Counted from the stretch's first letter, positions 33,721-42,769 are shown. The stretch: DNA of 64,000 nt from Hymenobacter guriensis (GCF_015773195.1 NZ_JADWYK010000004.1:248001-312000); one strand, 5' to 3'. The notes: a model not told the origin generated them from the letters alone. Numbers and translations: made by a program.

Positions 33721-33794
33721 TCCGTTTTACTTCCTAGCTGTATAGTTCCAGAATGTGATGGTGTACTTTCGGGCTTGGGATTTCGTTAAGCTGA

Positions 33795-34016
33795 CAGATA
33801 CTCCACGGTATCGCCCGAACAACAGAGGCAGTTGGAGCCGCTATCCAACGTAGTCAGGAAAGCCTACAAACGCTCGCCAAGAGCCATGGCATCGAAGCCG
33901 AACGCTTCTTTGGGCGACTCAAAGAAGCCCGCGGTTTTGCCACTCGTTACGACAAGTCGGCTCTTTCTTTTTTAGCTACTGCCCACCTACTCGCTGCCCT
34001 CGATTGGATACGCTAA
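33795..34016 (+). pseudogene. 3' remnant of an IS5-like transposase
   Basis: The frame ending at TAA 34014-34016 encodes about 73 residues of a DDE transposase C-terminus: IEAERFFGRLKEARGFATRY, then KSALSFLATAHLLAALDWIR. The Glu in this stretch should be the last catalytic residue. The 5' two thirds, including both catalytic Asp residues, are missing, and a stop precedes the fragment at 33792. It is a separate relic from the IS982-like and IS5-family elements to its right. Confidence 0.75.
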
Positions 34017-34081
34017 CTGTCCACACACTCTAGAACAGAGTAGGTTTTGAAGTATCTGACGCTTCACTCCTTGCTTTGACC

Positions 34082-34766
34082 ATGACGGAACAGACCGTAG
34101 CAATGTACTGCTTTATCGATGATTGGCTGACGGCCATCTGCCCGGCCTGGGCACCAGTGCCCAACCCACGCCAGCACCTGTCTGATGCCGAGGTGCTGAC
34201 CACTGCCTTGGTGGCGGCGCGCTACTTCGGCGGCAACCTGACCGGAGGCTGCCGCTACATGCAGGGCCACTAGGGACAGCGGGCGCTGCACAAAAGTGGC
34301 TTTTCGCGGCCAGTTGCACCAGCTCAAAGGCGTGCTCAATGAGCTCTTCACCACGTTTGGCCAGTTGCTCAAAGACCAGCATGCGGCAGCTCGCCTTGTG
34401 CTCGGTTCGTCTCCTGTGCCCGTGTGCCACAACACGCGCATCGGCCGCAGTAAACTTCTGATGGGCAAGGTCTATCATGGGCGTTGTGCCATCAAGCGTT
34501 ACTGGAACTACGGCGTGAAGGTACAGGTGCTGGCTACCGGTGACGGACTGCCTGTGGCCTATTACATTCACCCCGGCAGCGAGGCTGACATGACCGGCCT
34601 GCGCCAACTCGACCCCGATCTACCTGAGGGCAGCGTGCTCTACACCGACGCGGACTACACCGTCTATATTCACGAGGATGTGTTCGAAGAAGCTACCAGC
34701 TTCCAGCAGCACACGGCCCGGCGCGCCAATAGCAAACGCCCGCACGAACCGGCACGCGCTTTCTTA
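34082..34766 (+). pseudogene. IS982-like transposase, 5' part (stop, frameshift, interrupted)
   Basis: The first frame encodes FIDDWLTAICPAW, then LSDAEVLTTALVAARYFGGN, typical of IS982 transposases. It is broken by TAG at 34272-34274 and a frameshift near 34305-34310. The second frame continues QLHQLKGVLNELFTTFGQLL, then CHNTRIGRSKLLMGKVYHGR, GVKVQVLATGDGLPVAYYIH and LYTDADYTVY (catalytic Asp). The gene is cut at 34766 by an IS5-family element and resumes at 35595. Confidence 0.85.
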
Positions 34767-35594
34767 GAGCGTGTTTGGGAATTTACTTGGTTGTAGCACG
34801 TCGTAACGTCATGGTCAGATTGGCAAGCAGTATCCAGGCCGCATGGCTGGCCGGGGTGCGCTCGTAATCCACGACGATGCGCCGAAAGCAGTTGCGCCAG
34901 GCGAAGGTGCGCTCCACGACCCAGCGCTTGGCCACGGGCACGAAGCCCCGATCGGCACTGGGCGGGCGGCTGGCCACTTGGTGCTGCCAGCCCAAAGCCC
35001 GGACCTGCTGGGCAAAACGACCGTGGTAGGCCCGGTCAGTGAGCACAGTGCGCAGCCGGCTGGCCCAGCCCGGGCGCAGTTGCTCGCGCCGGGGCAAGAG
35101 CGGGTGGGCCGCCCGTGTCGCACAGGACCTAGCGCTTGCGGCCGTTCACCCGTTTGTGCGCGTCGAGGCCGCGCTGCTGGTTCAGGCGCGGGGCCAGTTT
35201 GACGCTTTGCGCGTCGACCAGGGCCAGCGACGGGATAGGCAGGCGGTTGCGCGCCAGCCGGTCGGCGCGGTTGCCGGCCTCGTTGAGTTGTTGCAGCGTG
35301 CCGGTGGCTTGCCAGCGGGCAAAGTAGTAGTACACGGCCGACCAGGCTGGAAAACACGTCGGCAGGCTGCGCCACTGGCAGCCCGTGCGGCACACGTAGC
35401 GCAGGGCGTCAACGACTTAGCGCAAATACAAGCGCCGCTTGCGTTGCAGGGGCAGTAGCGGCGCGATAACTTGCCACTGCGAGTCAGTAAGGGGGTGATA
35501 GCACTCAACCATAGAGCGAAAAGGAGCCTAGGAACTCCCCACGCAACTTACTGGCTCGTTTCTTTTTGCCCGAACCTAATTCCCAAACACGCTC
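34767..35594 (-). mobile_element. IS5-family insertion sequence, inactive
   Basis: An 828-bp element with perfect 17-bp terminal inverted repeats, GAGCGTGTTTGGGAATT at 34767-34783 and its complement at 35578-35594. It carries one minus-strand transposase frame. It sits inside the IS982-like gene. Rejoining the flanks restores that frame if two bases (TA on the left, TG on the right) are counted as a target duplication, so the duplication is imperfect or mutated. Confidence 0.93.
34783..35512 (-). pseudogene. Transposase of the IS5-family element (two stops and a frameshift)
   Basis: Reading from ATG 35512, the sequence gives a VECYHPLTDSQWQVIAPLLP start, an in-frame TAA near 35419, then CRTGCQWRSLPTCFPAWSAV, and the first catalytic Asp in LALVDAQSVK. 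A TAG at 35129-35131 and a frameshift near 35095-35125 follow, then TDRAYHGRFAQQVRALGWQH and the last catalytic Glu in KRWVVERTFAWRNCFRRIVV. All three DDE residues can be recognised, but no complete protein can be made. Confidence 0.88.
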
Positions 35595-35767
35595 TGACAG
35601 TGCGGCACTTCCGTCAGGGCATCGAAACCTGCTTCAGCGGCCTCACAAATCAATTTGCCAAGAAGTTCCACGCTACTTCTGCCGCCGGCTTTGCCCTCAA
35701 ATCCGGCCTCTTTGTTCTTTGCACATGCCCCCGACCGATTCGGCCTGTAATCTGCAACTTGGGTTAG
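35595..35767 (+). pseudogene. IS982-like transposase, 3' part
   Basis: The sequence continues the interrupted transposase: VRHFRQGIETCFSGLTNQF, then KKFHATSAAGFALKSGLFVL, matching the IS982 C-terminus with its catalytic Glu in GIETCF. Stop at 35765-35767. The ends of the original IS982-like element were not identified. Confidence 0.75.
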
Positions 35768-36087
35768 TTAACCAGTGCAACTACCACGTATACCGTTAGT
35801 TAATCTGCTAAAATAGGAATAATATCCTATACAAATGAGATTAACTGGCACTAGAATTTAATTCGACATTATGCTCTATTAACGTCAGTTTTATGTACTA
35901 AGATAGTGTGAGCTTGTAATAAATAGTAGCAAACAATAATACTGGACTCTATCAATCAACTTCTAAACTCGATCCGACTCTCTCTTTTAGTAGAAAGACA
36001 TCAACCTCCAGTTCTTAACCAAGGGCGCAAGTAGTTTGATCAAGAAGAGTTTTAAATATTATCATCGATTATTTTGTACTTAGAATG
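35768..36087. other. AT-rich gene-free stretch at the right end of the island
   Basis: About 320 bp of AT-rich DNA with no coding frame of note. Related words occur near its left end (GTTAGTTAACCAGTGC, GTTAGTTAATCTGC and the inverted GATTAACTGGCAC), which could be the remains of an element terminus. No promoter or RNA gene is recognised. Confidence 0.5.
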
Positions 36088-36286
36088 TGATTGCCAAGCT
36101 CATCACCGTGGCTCAGACGCGGGAAGAGTGCATTGTGAAGATGAAGCGGGCCCTGAGCGAGTTCGTAGTGGAAGGCGTGAAAACGACCATTCCTTTCCAC
36201 CTTGCCCTGATGGACAACGCCGACTTCCAGGCCGGCAACTTCACTACCAAGTTCCTGGAATCCTCCTTCGACTTCTCGGTGCTGTA
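36088..36286 (+). repeat. accC: Direct repeat, copy 2 (displaced 3' end of accC)
   Basis: The counterpart of 30651-30849. It encodes the last 66 codons of AccC and a TAG stop (the intact gene has TAA). With a chance GTG at 36087 it forms an open frame to 36287, but it lacks the catalytic parts and should be inert. The native accC terminator follows it, so this copy is probably the original chromosomal end of the gene. Confidence 0.93.
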
Positions 36287-36313
36287 GCCCTTCACGGCTA
36301 TTGCTGCTTTCTT

Positions 36314-36345
36314 CAATGCCTGGCGTCATCGTCAGGCATTGTTGT
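36314..36345 (+). terminator. Probable native accC operon terminator
   Basis: A 9-bp stem (36314-36322 with 36333-36341) followed by TTGTTT. It lies 27 bp after the duplicated accC end and now 5.4 kb from the intact gene. Confidence 0.7.
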
Positions 36346-36418
36346 TTACAGACATCTTGCCCGCAACACACGTAGGTACCTTGGTCTTCGCAAATGGATT
36401 GCCATTTGCCTGGCTTAC

Positions 36419-36446
36419 AACTGACAACAAAGAACTGGCAACCAAC
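36419..36446. repeat. Short period-7 array upstream of the EamA gene
   Basis: The words ACAACTG, ACAACAA, AGAACTG, GCAACCA run up to the start codon at 36448. No clear inverted partner is visible, though a local hairpin (GCAAATGG/CCATTTGC) lies at 36389-36408. Confidence 0.5.
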
Positions 36447-36447
36447 T

Positions 36448-36864
36448 ATGTGGTGGACGTACGCCTTGCTTTCGGCCGTTTTTGCGGCGCTTACCGCGGT
36501 GCTGGCTAAGGTTGGAGTAAAGGGCGTTGATTCCAACCTGGCTACGGCTATCCGAACGTCGGTTATTCTGGTGCTGGCCTGGGGCATCGTGTACTTTCGG
36601 GGTGGTGTGGGCGAGCTTCAGCACCTGTCGCGCACTACGCTAGTGTTTCTGGGTTTATCAGGGCTGGCTACGGGCCTGTCGTGGATTTTCTATTTCAAGG
36701 CTTTGCAGTTGGGGCAAGTGTCGCACGTGGCACCTGTGGACAAACTGAGCGTGGCCCTAGCTATTGGTTTGTCGGTGGTGTTCCTAGGCGAAAAGCTTAC
36801 CTGGCAAACGGGCCTGGGGGCAGGGCTCATCCTTTTAGGCACCTTGGTGCTGGTATGGCGCTGA
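36448..36864 (+). CDS. Small EamA/DMT-family membrane protein
   Basis: A 138-residue inner-membrane protein with about five hydrophobic helices, roughly half the length of a full ten-helix EamA transporter. Typical phrases: YALLSAVFAALTAVLAKVG, LSWIFYFKALQLGQVSHVAP and the end ALIGLSVVFLGEKLTW-like AIGLSVVFLGEKLT. Such short forms are thought to dimerise. The substrate is unknown. The ATG at 36448 is chosen because the helix begins there; the frame extends to 36394. A period-7 array precedes it. Confidence 0.85.
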   Translation: MWWTYALLSAVFAALTAVLAKVGVKGVDSNLATAIRTSVILVLAWGIVYFRGGVGELQHLSRTTLVFLGLSGLATGLSWIFYFKALQLGQVSHVAPVDKLSVALAIGLSVVFLGEKLTWQTGLGAGLILLGTLVLVWR

Positions 36865-37111
36865 AGCGTCAACGCCAAGGCATTAGGAACCGCGAGACTG
36901 ATTGTACTTATTAAGTATAAGCGAATACTTTTCAAAGGCGAAATTTCGCGTTTAGCAAATTTATATCAACCTATAAGTGGCTTATACAAAGCAATTTATG
37001 CCGTAATTCATCACTGAAATATTTTACTTAAATGACAAAATTATATCCTTTTAATATGTAGCATAATATCTAGTATTGCTAGCATAACCCCCTACCAAAA
37101 CCCCACCATTT

Positions 37112-38923
37112 ATGAGAAAGTTTTTAGCGGCGGCCCTACTCGGGCTGTCTGCCACGGGCACACTTGTGTCTTCGTGCACCAAGGATGTGGTAACGCCCAT
37201 TGCCCCGGCGCCCTTGGCGGCCTCCACCACGCAAAATGCCGTACCTACCAACGGCGTGATGATGCAGGCCTTCTACTGGGATGTACCCGTCAGTACCCCG
37301 GCGGGCTCCTGGTGGCAAAACCTGGGCTCGAAAGCGGCGGAGCTGAAGGCGGCGGGCATCACGGCCCTCTGGATTCCGCCGGCTTACAAAGGCGGCAGCG
37401 CTACCGACGTAGGCTACGGCGTGTACGACCGCTACGACCTGGGCGAGTTCAACCAGAAAGGCACCGTAGCCACCCGCTACGGCACCATCGGGCAGCTGCA
37501 GTCGGCTATTACGAGCCTGCACGGGCAGGGCATTCAGGTATACGAGGACATGGTGATGAACCACCTGACCTGGGCCGACGCACAGGAAACGGTGAATGGC
37601 AACACCGTGTATACCAAGTTCAACTTCCCTGGCCGCGGCAACACCTACAGCTCCTATAAGTGGAGCTCCGCCAACTTTACCGGCACCCAGCAGGCGCCCA
37701 ACAACGGCTGGTACCAGTGGAAAAGCTGGGACTTTCAGCCTTATGCCAACAACGACGCCTACGACAACCTGCTGGGCTCGGAAATCCAGTACAACAACAA
37801 CGCGGCCAACGCTACCGAAACCATCAACTGGGGCAACTGGATTACGGGCAAGCTGCAGCTCGACGGCTACCGTCTTGACGCCACCAAGCACATCTACACG
37901 CCCTACGTGAACCAGTGGCTGGATGCGGTGAAGGGCAGCAGCGGCCGGTTTGCCGTGAGCGAAGCCTGGTTTCGCAACCTGCAGGATCTGAACAACTACG
38001 CTACCGCCACGGGTGGGCGTACCAGCCTGTTCGATGTGCCGCTGCACTACACTTTCCAGGACATGAGCAACGGCAATGGCTCCTGGGATATGCGCGGGCT
38101 GCAGTTCGCCGGCTTCACGGAGGCCAACGGCCCATTGTCGGTTTCCTTCGTCGATAACCACGATACCGACCACCCCGGGGCCCTGTACTCGCCCGTGACG
38201 AACCTGAAGATGCTGGCTTACGCCTATATCCTGACGCGCGAAAAAGGCTACCCCTGTGTGTTCTACCGCGACTTTTACGAGTACGGCCTGGGTGCGCAAA
38301 TCAAGAACCTGACCGCCATCCGTCAGGCCAACGCCTACGGCTCCGGCTTTGAGTACACCAGCGTAAACGACGCCGACGTGTATGCCTACTCCCGCGCCGG
38401 CGACGCCACGCACCCTGGCCTGCTGCTGCTGCTGAACGACGGCTCCTCGGCCCGCTCCAAAACCATTACCACGCCCTTCAAGAGCAAGACCCTGACCGAC
38501 AAAACCGGCAACAACACCAGCACCATTACCACCGACGCCAACGGCACGGGCGTGTTCCCGGTGAATGCCCGCAGCTACTCGGTATGGGTGCCCACCACCG
38601 GCGGCACTACCACGCCCCCGCCCACCACCGGCTCCACGGCCGTGACCTTCAACGTGACCTACAGCAACACCGTGACGGGGCAGGACGTGTACGTGATTGG
38701 CAGCACGGCTCAGCTGGGTAGCTGGAACACGGCCAACGCCATCAAGCTCAGTGGCGCGGCCTGGCCTAAGTGGACCGGCACCGTAAACCTGACCAGCGGC
38801 ACGAGCGTGCAGTACAAGTACATCCGCAAGGATGGGGCCGGCAACGTACTCTGGGAAGGTGGTGCCAACCGCACCTTCACGCCCTCCGGCACCAGCCTCA
38901 CCCGCACCGACACCTGGCAGTAA
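37112..38923 (+). CDS. Secreted alpha-amylase (GH13) with C-terminal CBM20
   Basis: Endo-hydrolysis of starch. The 603-residue precursor starts with a lipoprotein-like signal (cysteine 22 in LVSSCTKD), so it may be surface anchored. The GH13 barrel resembles the GH13_5 bacterial amylase type: Asp256 in DGYRLDATKH, Glu284 in VSEAW and Asp351 in FVDNHDTDH. A barrel-end domain (about 420-490), a Thr/Pro/Gly linker (about 492-508) and a CBM20 starch-binding domain (about 510-603; DVYVIGSTAQLGSWN) follow. It is monocistronic, with a terminator after it. It probably works with the GH13 enzyme at 8595, though the two are 27 kb apart. Confidence 0.95.
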   Translation: MRKFLAAALLGLSATGTLVSSCTKDVVTPIAPAPLAASTTQNAVPTNGVMMQAFYWDVPVSTPAGSWWQNLGSKAAELKAAGITALWIPPAYKGGSATDVGYGVYDRYDLGEFNQKGTVATRYGTIGQLQSAITSLHGQGIQVYEDMVMNHLTWADAQETVNGNTVYTKFNFPGRGNTYSSYKWSSANFTGTQQAPNNGWYQWKSWDFQPYANNDAYDNLLGSEIQYNNNAANATETINWGNWITGKLQLDGYRLDATKHIYTPYVNQWLDAVKGSSGRFAVSEAWFRNLQDLNNYATATGGRTSLFDVPLHYTFQDMSNGNGSWDMRGLQFAGFTEANGPLSVSFVDNHDTDHPGALYSPVTNLKMLAYAYILTREKGYPCVFYRDFYEYGLGAQIKNLTAIRQANAYGSGFEYTSVNDADVYAYSRAGDATHPGLLLLLNDGSSARSKTITTPFKSKTLTDKTGNNTSTITTDANGTGVFPVNARSYSVWVPTTGGTTTPPPTTGSTAVTFNVTYSNTVTGQDVYVIGSTAQLGSWNTANAIKLSGAAWPKWTGTVNLTSGTSVQYKYIRKDGAGNVLWEGGANRTFTPSGTSLTRTDTWQ

Positions 38924-38940
38924 TCAACTTCAGGTAGGTA

Positions 38941-38980
38941 ACACAACAGGCCGCCCCGTATATGGGCGGCCTGTTGTGTT
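38941..38980 (+). terminator. Terminator of the alpha-amylase gene
   Basis: A perfect 16-bp stem (38941-38956 with 38964-38979) 18 bp after the stop codon. The T-tail is weak. Confidence 0.75.
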
Positions 38981-39088
38981 GTGGAAAAGGCTGGTAGCCA
39001 GCTTCGCCAGCCCGCATACCCGGACCTGGCAGGGGTTTGTATTCTAAAGGACGACTTCTATATTCAGGTCTTATTGTATACCCTTTCC

Positions 39089-40285
39089 ATGCCTGCCCTC
39101 CCTACCTCTCCTGCGCTGCGTCCGGTGCCTTCCGGCTGGCACCTACTCAATACCGTCGCGGCGGCCGTTGGCCTGGGGGTGGTGCTGGCCCCGTGGCTGT
39201 ACGAAGCCTTACTGTCTATGGGGCTGCTGCAGCCGCTGGCGGAAGTAAGCTCCAGCTGCGGCGATACGCCGGCCCAGTGGCTTTCCCTTCGCATTGGCCT
39301 GGGCTGGGGCGTGTTGATAGGAGTTGGTGCAGCCTTGGTGCAACGGCTGACGCGGCGCCGCTGGGCAGTGGCAGCGGTGATGCTCGACCTTATCGTGCTG
39401 TACCTGAGCATGCAGCTGTTTATGTATGGGAGCTCGAAAGTGTTTGCCACTCAGTTCCCGCGCCTGTGGGCTAACCTCGACACGCCGCCGGCCGAGCTGA
39501 CCCCGATGCGCGTGGCCTGGCAGTTTTTCGGCTACTCGCGGACTTATCAGCAGTTTCTGGGGTGGGGTGAGATACTGCCGGCCGTGCTGCTGCTGTTTCG
39601 CCGTACCCGCACTCTGGGGGCCTTCGTGGCCACGGTGGTCATGCTCAACGTGTTCGTCATCAATCTGTTTTTTGACGTGTGCGTAAAGATTGGCTCGGGC
39701 ACCTACCTAGCCCTGGCTTTGCTGCTCCTGGCTCAGGATGCCGACCGGCTCTGGCAGTTCTTTATTTTGCACCGCCCGGCGGCGCCCCGCACCCTGCCTG
39801 CCACAGCGGAACACTTTAGCCGGATAGGGCGCTGGGTGTACCGGGGCTTGGGCATTCTGCTCACGCTGGCTATGCTCTATTTAGTTGGGCAGGATAGCGT
39901 CGGGGTAATGGCTTACGCCGACGAGCAGGCCCAGGTGCTACCCGTTACCGGCGTGTGGGAAACCGTGCAAGCCGAGCGGTGGGCGGCCGACCGCTGGCAG
40001 CCGGTAGCGGCTACCGACTCGGTGTGGCCGACCCGCGCCTACTTTCAGGCGGCCAACGCCGTGCTGCGCAACTCATTCCGCCGCGACCGGTTCATTACGG
40101 AGCCGGATTCGGCGCGGCCCCAGAAGGTTCTGCAGCTCATTGCCCGCAGCGAAAAAAACGAGTACGGCGCCCCCCGTCCCTGGCAGTACGCGCTGGCCGG
40201 CCCGGATACGCTCCGACTGCGGGGGCGCTGGCGGCAGGATTCCCTACGCCTCACCCTGAAAGTGCGACGGGATTTGATGAAGTAA
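39089..40285 (+). CDS. DoxX-like integral membrane protein, function unknown
   Basis: A 398-residue membrane protein with about six hydrophobic segments between residues 20 and 280 and a C-terminal soluble part of about 110 residues. The phrase YGSSKVFATQFP followed by a helix and FLGWGEILPAVLLLF is reminiscent of DoxX-like proteins, in which it begins the second half of the four-helix unit. No catalytic motif is visible. The ATG at 39089 is chosen because upstream codons belong to the preceding terminator region. It converges on the methyltransferase gene with a 3-bp gap between stops. Confidence 0.7.
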   Translation: MPALPTSPALRPVPSGWHLLNTVAAAVGLGVVLAPWLYEALLSMGLLQPLAEVSSSCGDTPAQWLSLRIGLGWGVLIGVGAALVQRLTRRRWAVAAVMLDLIVLYLSMQLFMYGSSKVFATQFPRLWANLDTPPAELTPMRVAWQFFGYSRTYQQFLGWGEILPAVLLLFRRTRTLGAFVATVVMLNVFVINLFFDVCVKIGSGTYLALALLLLAQDADRLWQFFILHRPAAPRTLPATAEHFSRIGRWVYRGLGILLTLAMLYLVGQDSVGVMAYADEQAQVLPVTGVWETVQAERWAADRWQPVAATDSVWPTRAYFQAANAVLRNSFRRDRFITEPDSARPQKVLQLIARSEKNEYGAPRPWQYALAGPDTLRLRGRWRQDSLRLTLKVRRDLMK

Positions 40286-40288
40286 CGG

Positions 40289-41266
40289 CTAGGGCATCAG
40301 TGGCCGGTACACGCCGAACAGCAGGTTGCTGGGCTCCTGCAGCAACAGCTCGTCTTCCCGCTGGAAAAGCGCCATTAGCAGGGCCTGGGTGGTGGGGTCT
40401 TCGGCCAGAAAATGGTGGGCAATATCCTTGAGTACCAGCGTGAGCAGGTTGCCGCCCAGCCCGGCTTCTTCCAAAGGCGTGAAGTGCCGCCGGAGCGCGG
40501 GCACAATCCGATCCGACTCCACGGCCTCGGAGGGGTCGGCCAGGTACATGCGCAGGCGGCCGGGGCCGCTTACGTGGCGCTTGATTTGGGACGACAAAAA
40601 CCGCTGCCGATACCGGGCGGGCAGCACTTCCCCTAGCGCTGCATTGGCGGCGCGCAGCTGGCGGGGCGTCCATTGCAGGCAGGCGGGCCCTACGTAGTCG
40701 TTCAGGACAAGCAGGCCGCCGGGCACCAGCGCCTGGCGCACCCGGGCCACAATGCCCTCTACATCCCGGAAATGGTGCAGGGCCGAGTGGAACAGCACCA
40801 CATCGTAGGAAGCTGGGACCAGGTTCAGGCGGTTTACGTCGGCTACTTCGGTCTGGAAGTTCTGGAGGCCCTCGGCCTGGGCGGTGGCCGCCGCCTGAGC
40901 TAGCAGCCGCTCGGCAATATCGAGGCAGTGGACCAGGGCAAAATGCGGCTGCCGGGCAAAGACCAGCTCGTGGGAACAGGCCCCACTACCCAGGGACAGC
41001 AGCCGCAGCCCGGTGCGGCCCGCCAGGTAGCGGCTGGCTACGTAAGCTTCGTAAGGCATAGCCGCGTCGCCGCTGATTTTCTCGTTCCAGCGCCGCCGCA
41101 CGGCTGGCACCTGCCACCAGTTGGCCGCCTGCAGCGCGGGGTCGTCGAAGGCGCTGCGGGTGCGGGCCAGGTTGCTGGGCACCAGTTTGGAGAGCAGAAA
41201 TGGCAGCCCGCGCTGCCGCAGCTTCGCCAGGGTTTCCAGAAAGTCGTCGGTGGTCAGCCAGGGCAT
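40289..41266 (-). CDS. Class I SAM-dependent methyltransferase
   Basis: A 325-residue methyltransferase. Motif I is LLSLGSGACSHELVFA (about 97-112), the acidic end of strand 2 is HCLDIAERLL, and the post-motif region reads YDVVLFHSALHHFRDVEG. A C-terminal region of about 120 residues has no recognised domain. The substrate is not known; the layout suits small-molecule or lipid methylation. The start is ATG at 41266. Confidence 0.88.
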   Translation of the reverse strand: MPWLTTDDFLETLAKLRQRGLPFLLSKLVPSNLARTRSAFDDPALQAANWWQVPAVRRRWNEKISGDAAMPYEAYVASRYLAGRTGLRLLSLGSGACSHELVFARQPHFALVHCLDIAERLLAQAAATAQAEGLQNFQTEVADVNRLNLVPASYDVVLFHSALHHFRDVEGIVARVRQALVPGGLLVLNDYVGPACLQWTPRQLRAANAALGEVLPARYRQRFLSSQIKRHVSGPGRLRMYLADPSEAVESDRIVPALRRHFTPLEEAGLGGNLLTLVLKDIAHHFLAEDPTTQALLMALFQREDELLLQEPSNLLFGVYRPLMP

Positions 41267-41379
41267 CGGGTCAAACTTACGACGGTTTAGGCAGTTTAAG
41301 GCAGCCTGTTGGCCTATTGCATACTAGTTGTATAAGTCCCTAAATTTAGCTTCTTGATTTTCCAAAGATGAAGCCAAAA

Positions 41380-41387
41380 TACCTTTG
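41380..41387 (+). promoter_or_regulatory. Putative -7 box of the DUF3592-like gene
   Basis: TACCTTTG matches TAnnTTTG. A TTG at 41354-41356 is 23 bp upstream, slightly long for the consensus. Confidence 0.4.
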
Positions 41388-41433
41388 GCACGCTTACTCA
41401 GCTTAGTCTTTCGATAACTAGCTTTTAACCTTT

Positions 41434-41916
41434 ATGTGGCAACAATTCAAACGCTATATCCAACTAGGATTCGGTTTACTCCTAAGTTGTGCTGTTCTAC
41501 TTGTTAGTTTCAGCGTACTTAGAGAGGCTACATTTGATCTAACCGATGTCAGTAGTTTTTCCGGCATATTGATGGAAAAAGGAAAAACTGGCGCAAAATT
41601 CACTTTGCACATTGCCAACTGCCCTTACGTCTTTCAGGTATACAAAATCACCCAGAACTACGATGATATCGACGCCAAACTAACTGTGGGGAATGAAGTT
41701 AAAGTATACTTCAACCCTAGTTCTACTGGTACTACAGGTAACTCCGTTCAGATATACCAACTTGTGCAAAACGGACGGGTTATCATAGATAGCTCGTTAA
41801 TAAAGGGTCAGAATAGAAATGGAGGACTCATTGGCTTAATTGGCGGCCTTGCCCTAGTTATCGGTACAATCCGGGAGTTCAGAAAAAGGCCTTCACTTCC
41901 TGCTCTATATGGCTAA
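41434..41916 (+). CDS. Hypothetical two-span membrane protein (DUF3592-like)
   Basis: A 160-residue protein with membrane helices at about 11-32 and 132-147 and a beta-rich domain between them (VGNEVKVYFNPSSTG). The fold pattern, a small barrel between two helices, resembles DUF3592 proteins. The function is unknown. It is AT-richer than its neighbours, which may indicate recent gain. A TACCTTTG box lies at 41380-41387, 46 bp upstream of the start. It converges on the DUF3109 gene. Confidence 0.7.
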   Translation: MWQQFKRYIQLGFGLLLSCAVLLVSFSVLREATFDLTDVSSFSGILMEKGKTGAKFTLHIANCPYVFQVYKITQNYDDIDAKLTVGNEVKVYFNPSSTGTTGNSVQIYQLVQNGRVIIDSSLIKGQNRNGGLIGLIGGLALVIGTIREFRKRPSLPALYG

Positions 41917-41988
41917 ATAATACGCTAAAGCGTAATCGTATTACTATGATCTTGAGTAAATACATGCCTTAAAAGTTGCTTATCCAAT

Positions 41989-42570
41989 TTACGGGTTCAC
42001 CGGCGGGCTGTTCGTCTCGATTTCCGTTACCAGTTCCCCGTACCATGCCTCGCCGTACTTGCGAATCAGGGGTTCCTTCAGGAACTGGTAGATGCGCACG
42101 CCCAGGTTGGCGCCGAAAGAGCAGGCCGGCGAGCAGATGTTCCACCGGTCGTAGTTCAGGGCTTCGAAGTCCTCGTACTTGGTGATGCGGATAGGGTACA
42201 GGTGGCAGCTGATGGGCTTTTTGAACGAAGTAGCCCCGGCCAGGTACGCTTCTTCGATGCCGCACTTGAGGATGCCCCGCTCGTCGTAGAGGGCGTAGGC
42301 GCATTCCCGGTCGCCGATGGTGGTGGTGCTGTAGTCGTCTTCCCAGTCCTTGATGTAGAGGCCCTGCTCCTCGATGGCGGCGCGGCCGGCCTCGGTGAGG
42401 AAGGGCTTGATGTTCTCGTACTCCTGCTCCAGAATGGCCAGCTCGGCGGTTTCCAGCGGGGCGCCCAGGTCGCCCTCCACGCAGCAGGCGCCTTTGCAGG
42501 CCTCCAGGTTGCAGACGAAGAAGTTGTCCCGAACGTCGTCGGAAATGACGGTATTTTGAATGATAATCAT
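41989..42570 (-). CDS. DUF3109 family protein
   Basis: A 193-residue cytoplasmic protein of the YkgJ-like/DUF3109 group found throughout Bacteroidota. Conserved cysteines occur as [11 protein letters not shown] near the N-terminus, then [23 protein letters not shown] and WNICSPAC; together they could bind zinc or an iron-sulfur cluster. No activity is established. The ATG at 42570 is the family start; an inverted repeat begins one base upstream, and the frame through it to 42705 is spurious. Confidence 0.87.
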   Translation of the reverse strand: MIIIQNTVISDDVRDNFFVCNLEACKGACCVEGDLGAPLETAELAILEQEYENIKPFLTEAGRAAIEEQGLYIKDWEDDYSTTTIGDRECAYALYDERGILKCGIEEAYLAGATSFKKPISCHLYPIRITKYEDFEALNYDRWNICSPACSFGANLGVRIYQFLKEPLIRKYGEAWYGELVTEIETNSPPVNP

Positions 42571-42573
42571 GGT

Positions 42574-42675
42574 TTTCTCGCAGTGTTTCGCAGAGGCTGA
42601 CGCAGGGTCCCGCAGTGGACCGGCGGAACGACACGGCGAAACACTGCGCCAGCCTCTGCGAAACACTGCGAGAAA
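42574..42675. repeat. Inverted repeat with CGCAG words between DUF3109 and the helicase gene
   Basis: Perfect 26-bp arms at 42574-42599 and 42650-42675, with looser pairing continuing inward. CGCAG recurs at 10-12-bp intervals (42579, 42589, 42601, 42611), unlike the period-7 elements. The left arm abuts the DUF3109 start codon. Confidence 0.9.
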
Positions 42676-42722
42676 TACTAACCGCAAAGATAACCCGGTT
42701 TCCATGCCCCGCCCGAAAGCCG

Positions 42723-42730
42723 TACCTTTG
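42723..42730 (+). promoter_or_regulatory. Putative -7 box of the helicase gene
   Basis: TACCTTTG matches TAnnTTTG, 40 bp before the ATG at 42770. The -33 element is not clear. Confidence 0.45.
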
Positions 42731-42769
42731 CTAACAAGCCAACAAGCTTAGTTTCCGACTAACTTTCGC

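Larger units (their letters stand above)
30850..36087. mobile_element. Foreign island inserted at the 3' end of accC
   Basis: A segment of 5.2 kb bounded by the 199-bp accC repeat. It is visibly AT-rich at both ends (30870-33400 and 35780-36087), unlike the host genes. It carries two polysaccharide O-acylation genes, a structured non-coding block and three decayed transposase loci. The probable native accC terminator lies after the right repeat (36314-36345). No integrase, excisionase or conjugation gene is visible, so the mechanism is open: a site-specific element that lost its integrase, or single-crossover integration of a circle carrying an accC tail. Confidence 0.8.

Noticed and set aside
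30850..36087. Island considered as an integrated phage or conjugative element
   Set aside because: No integrase, structural, relaxase or type IV secretion genes; only the flanking accC repeat supports integration.
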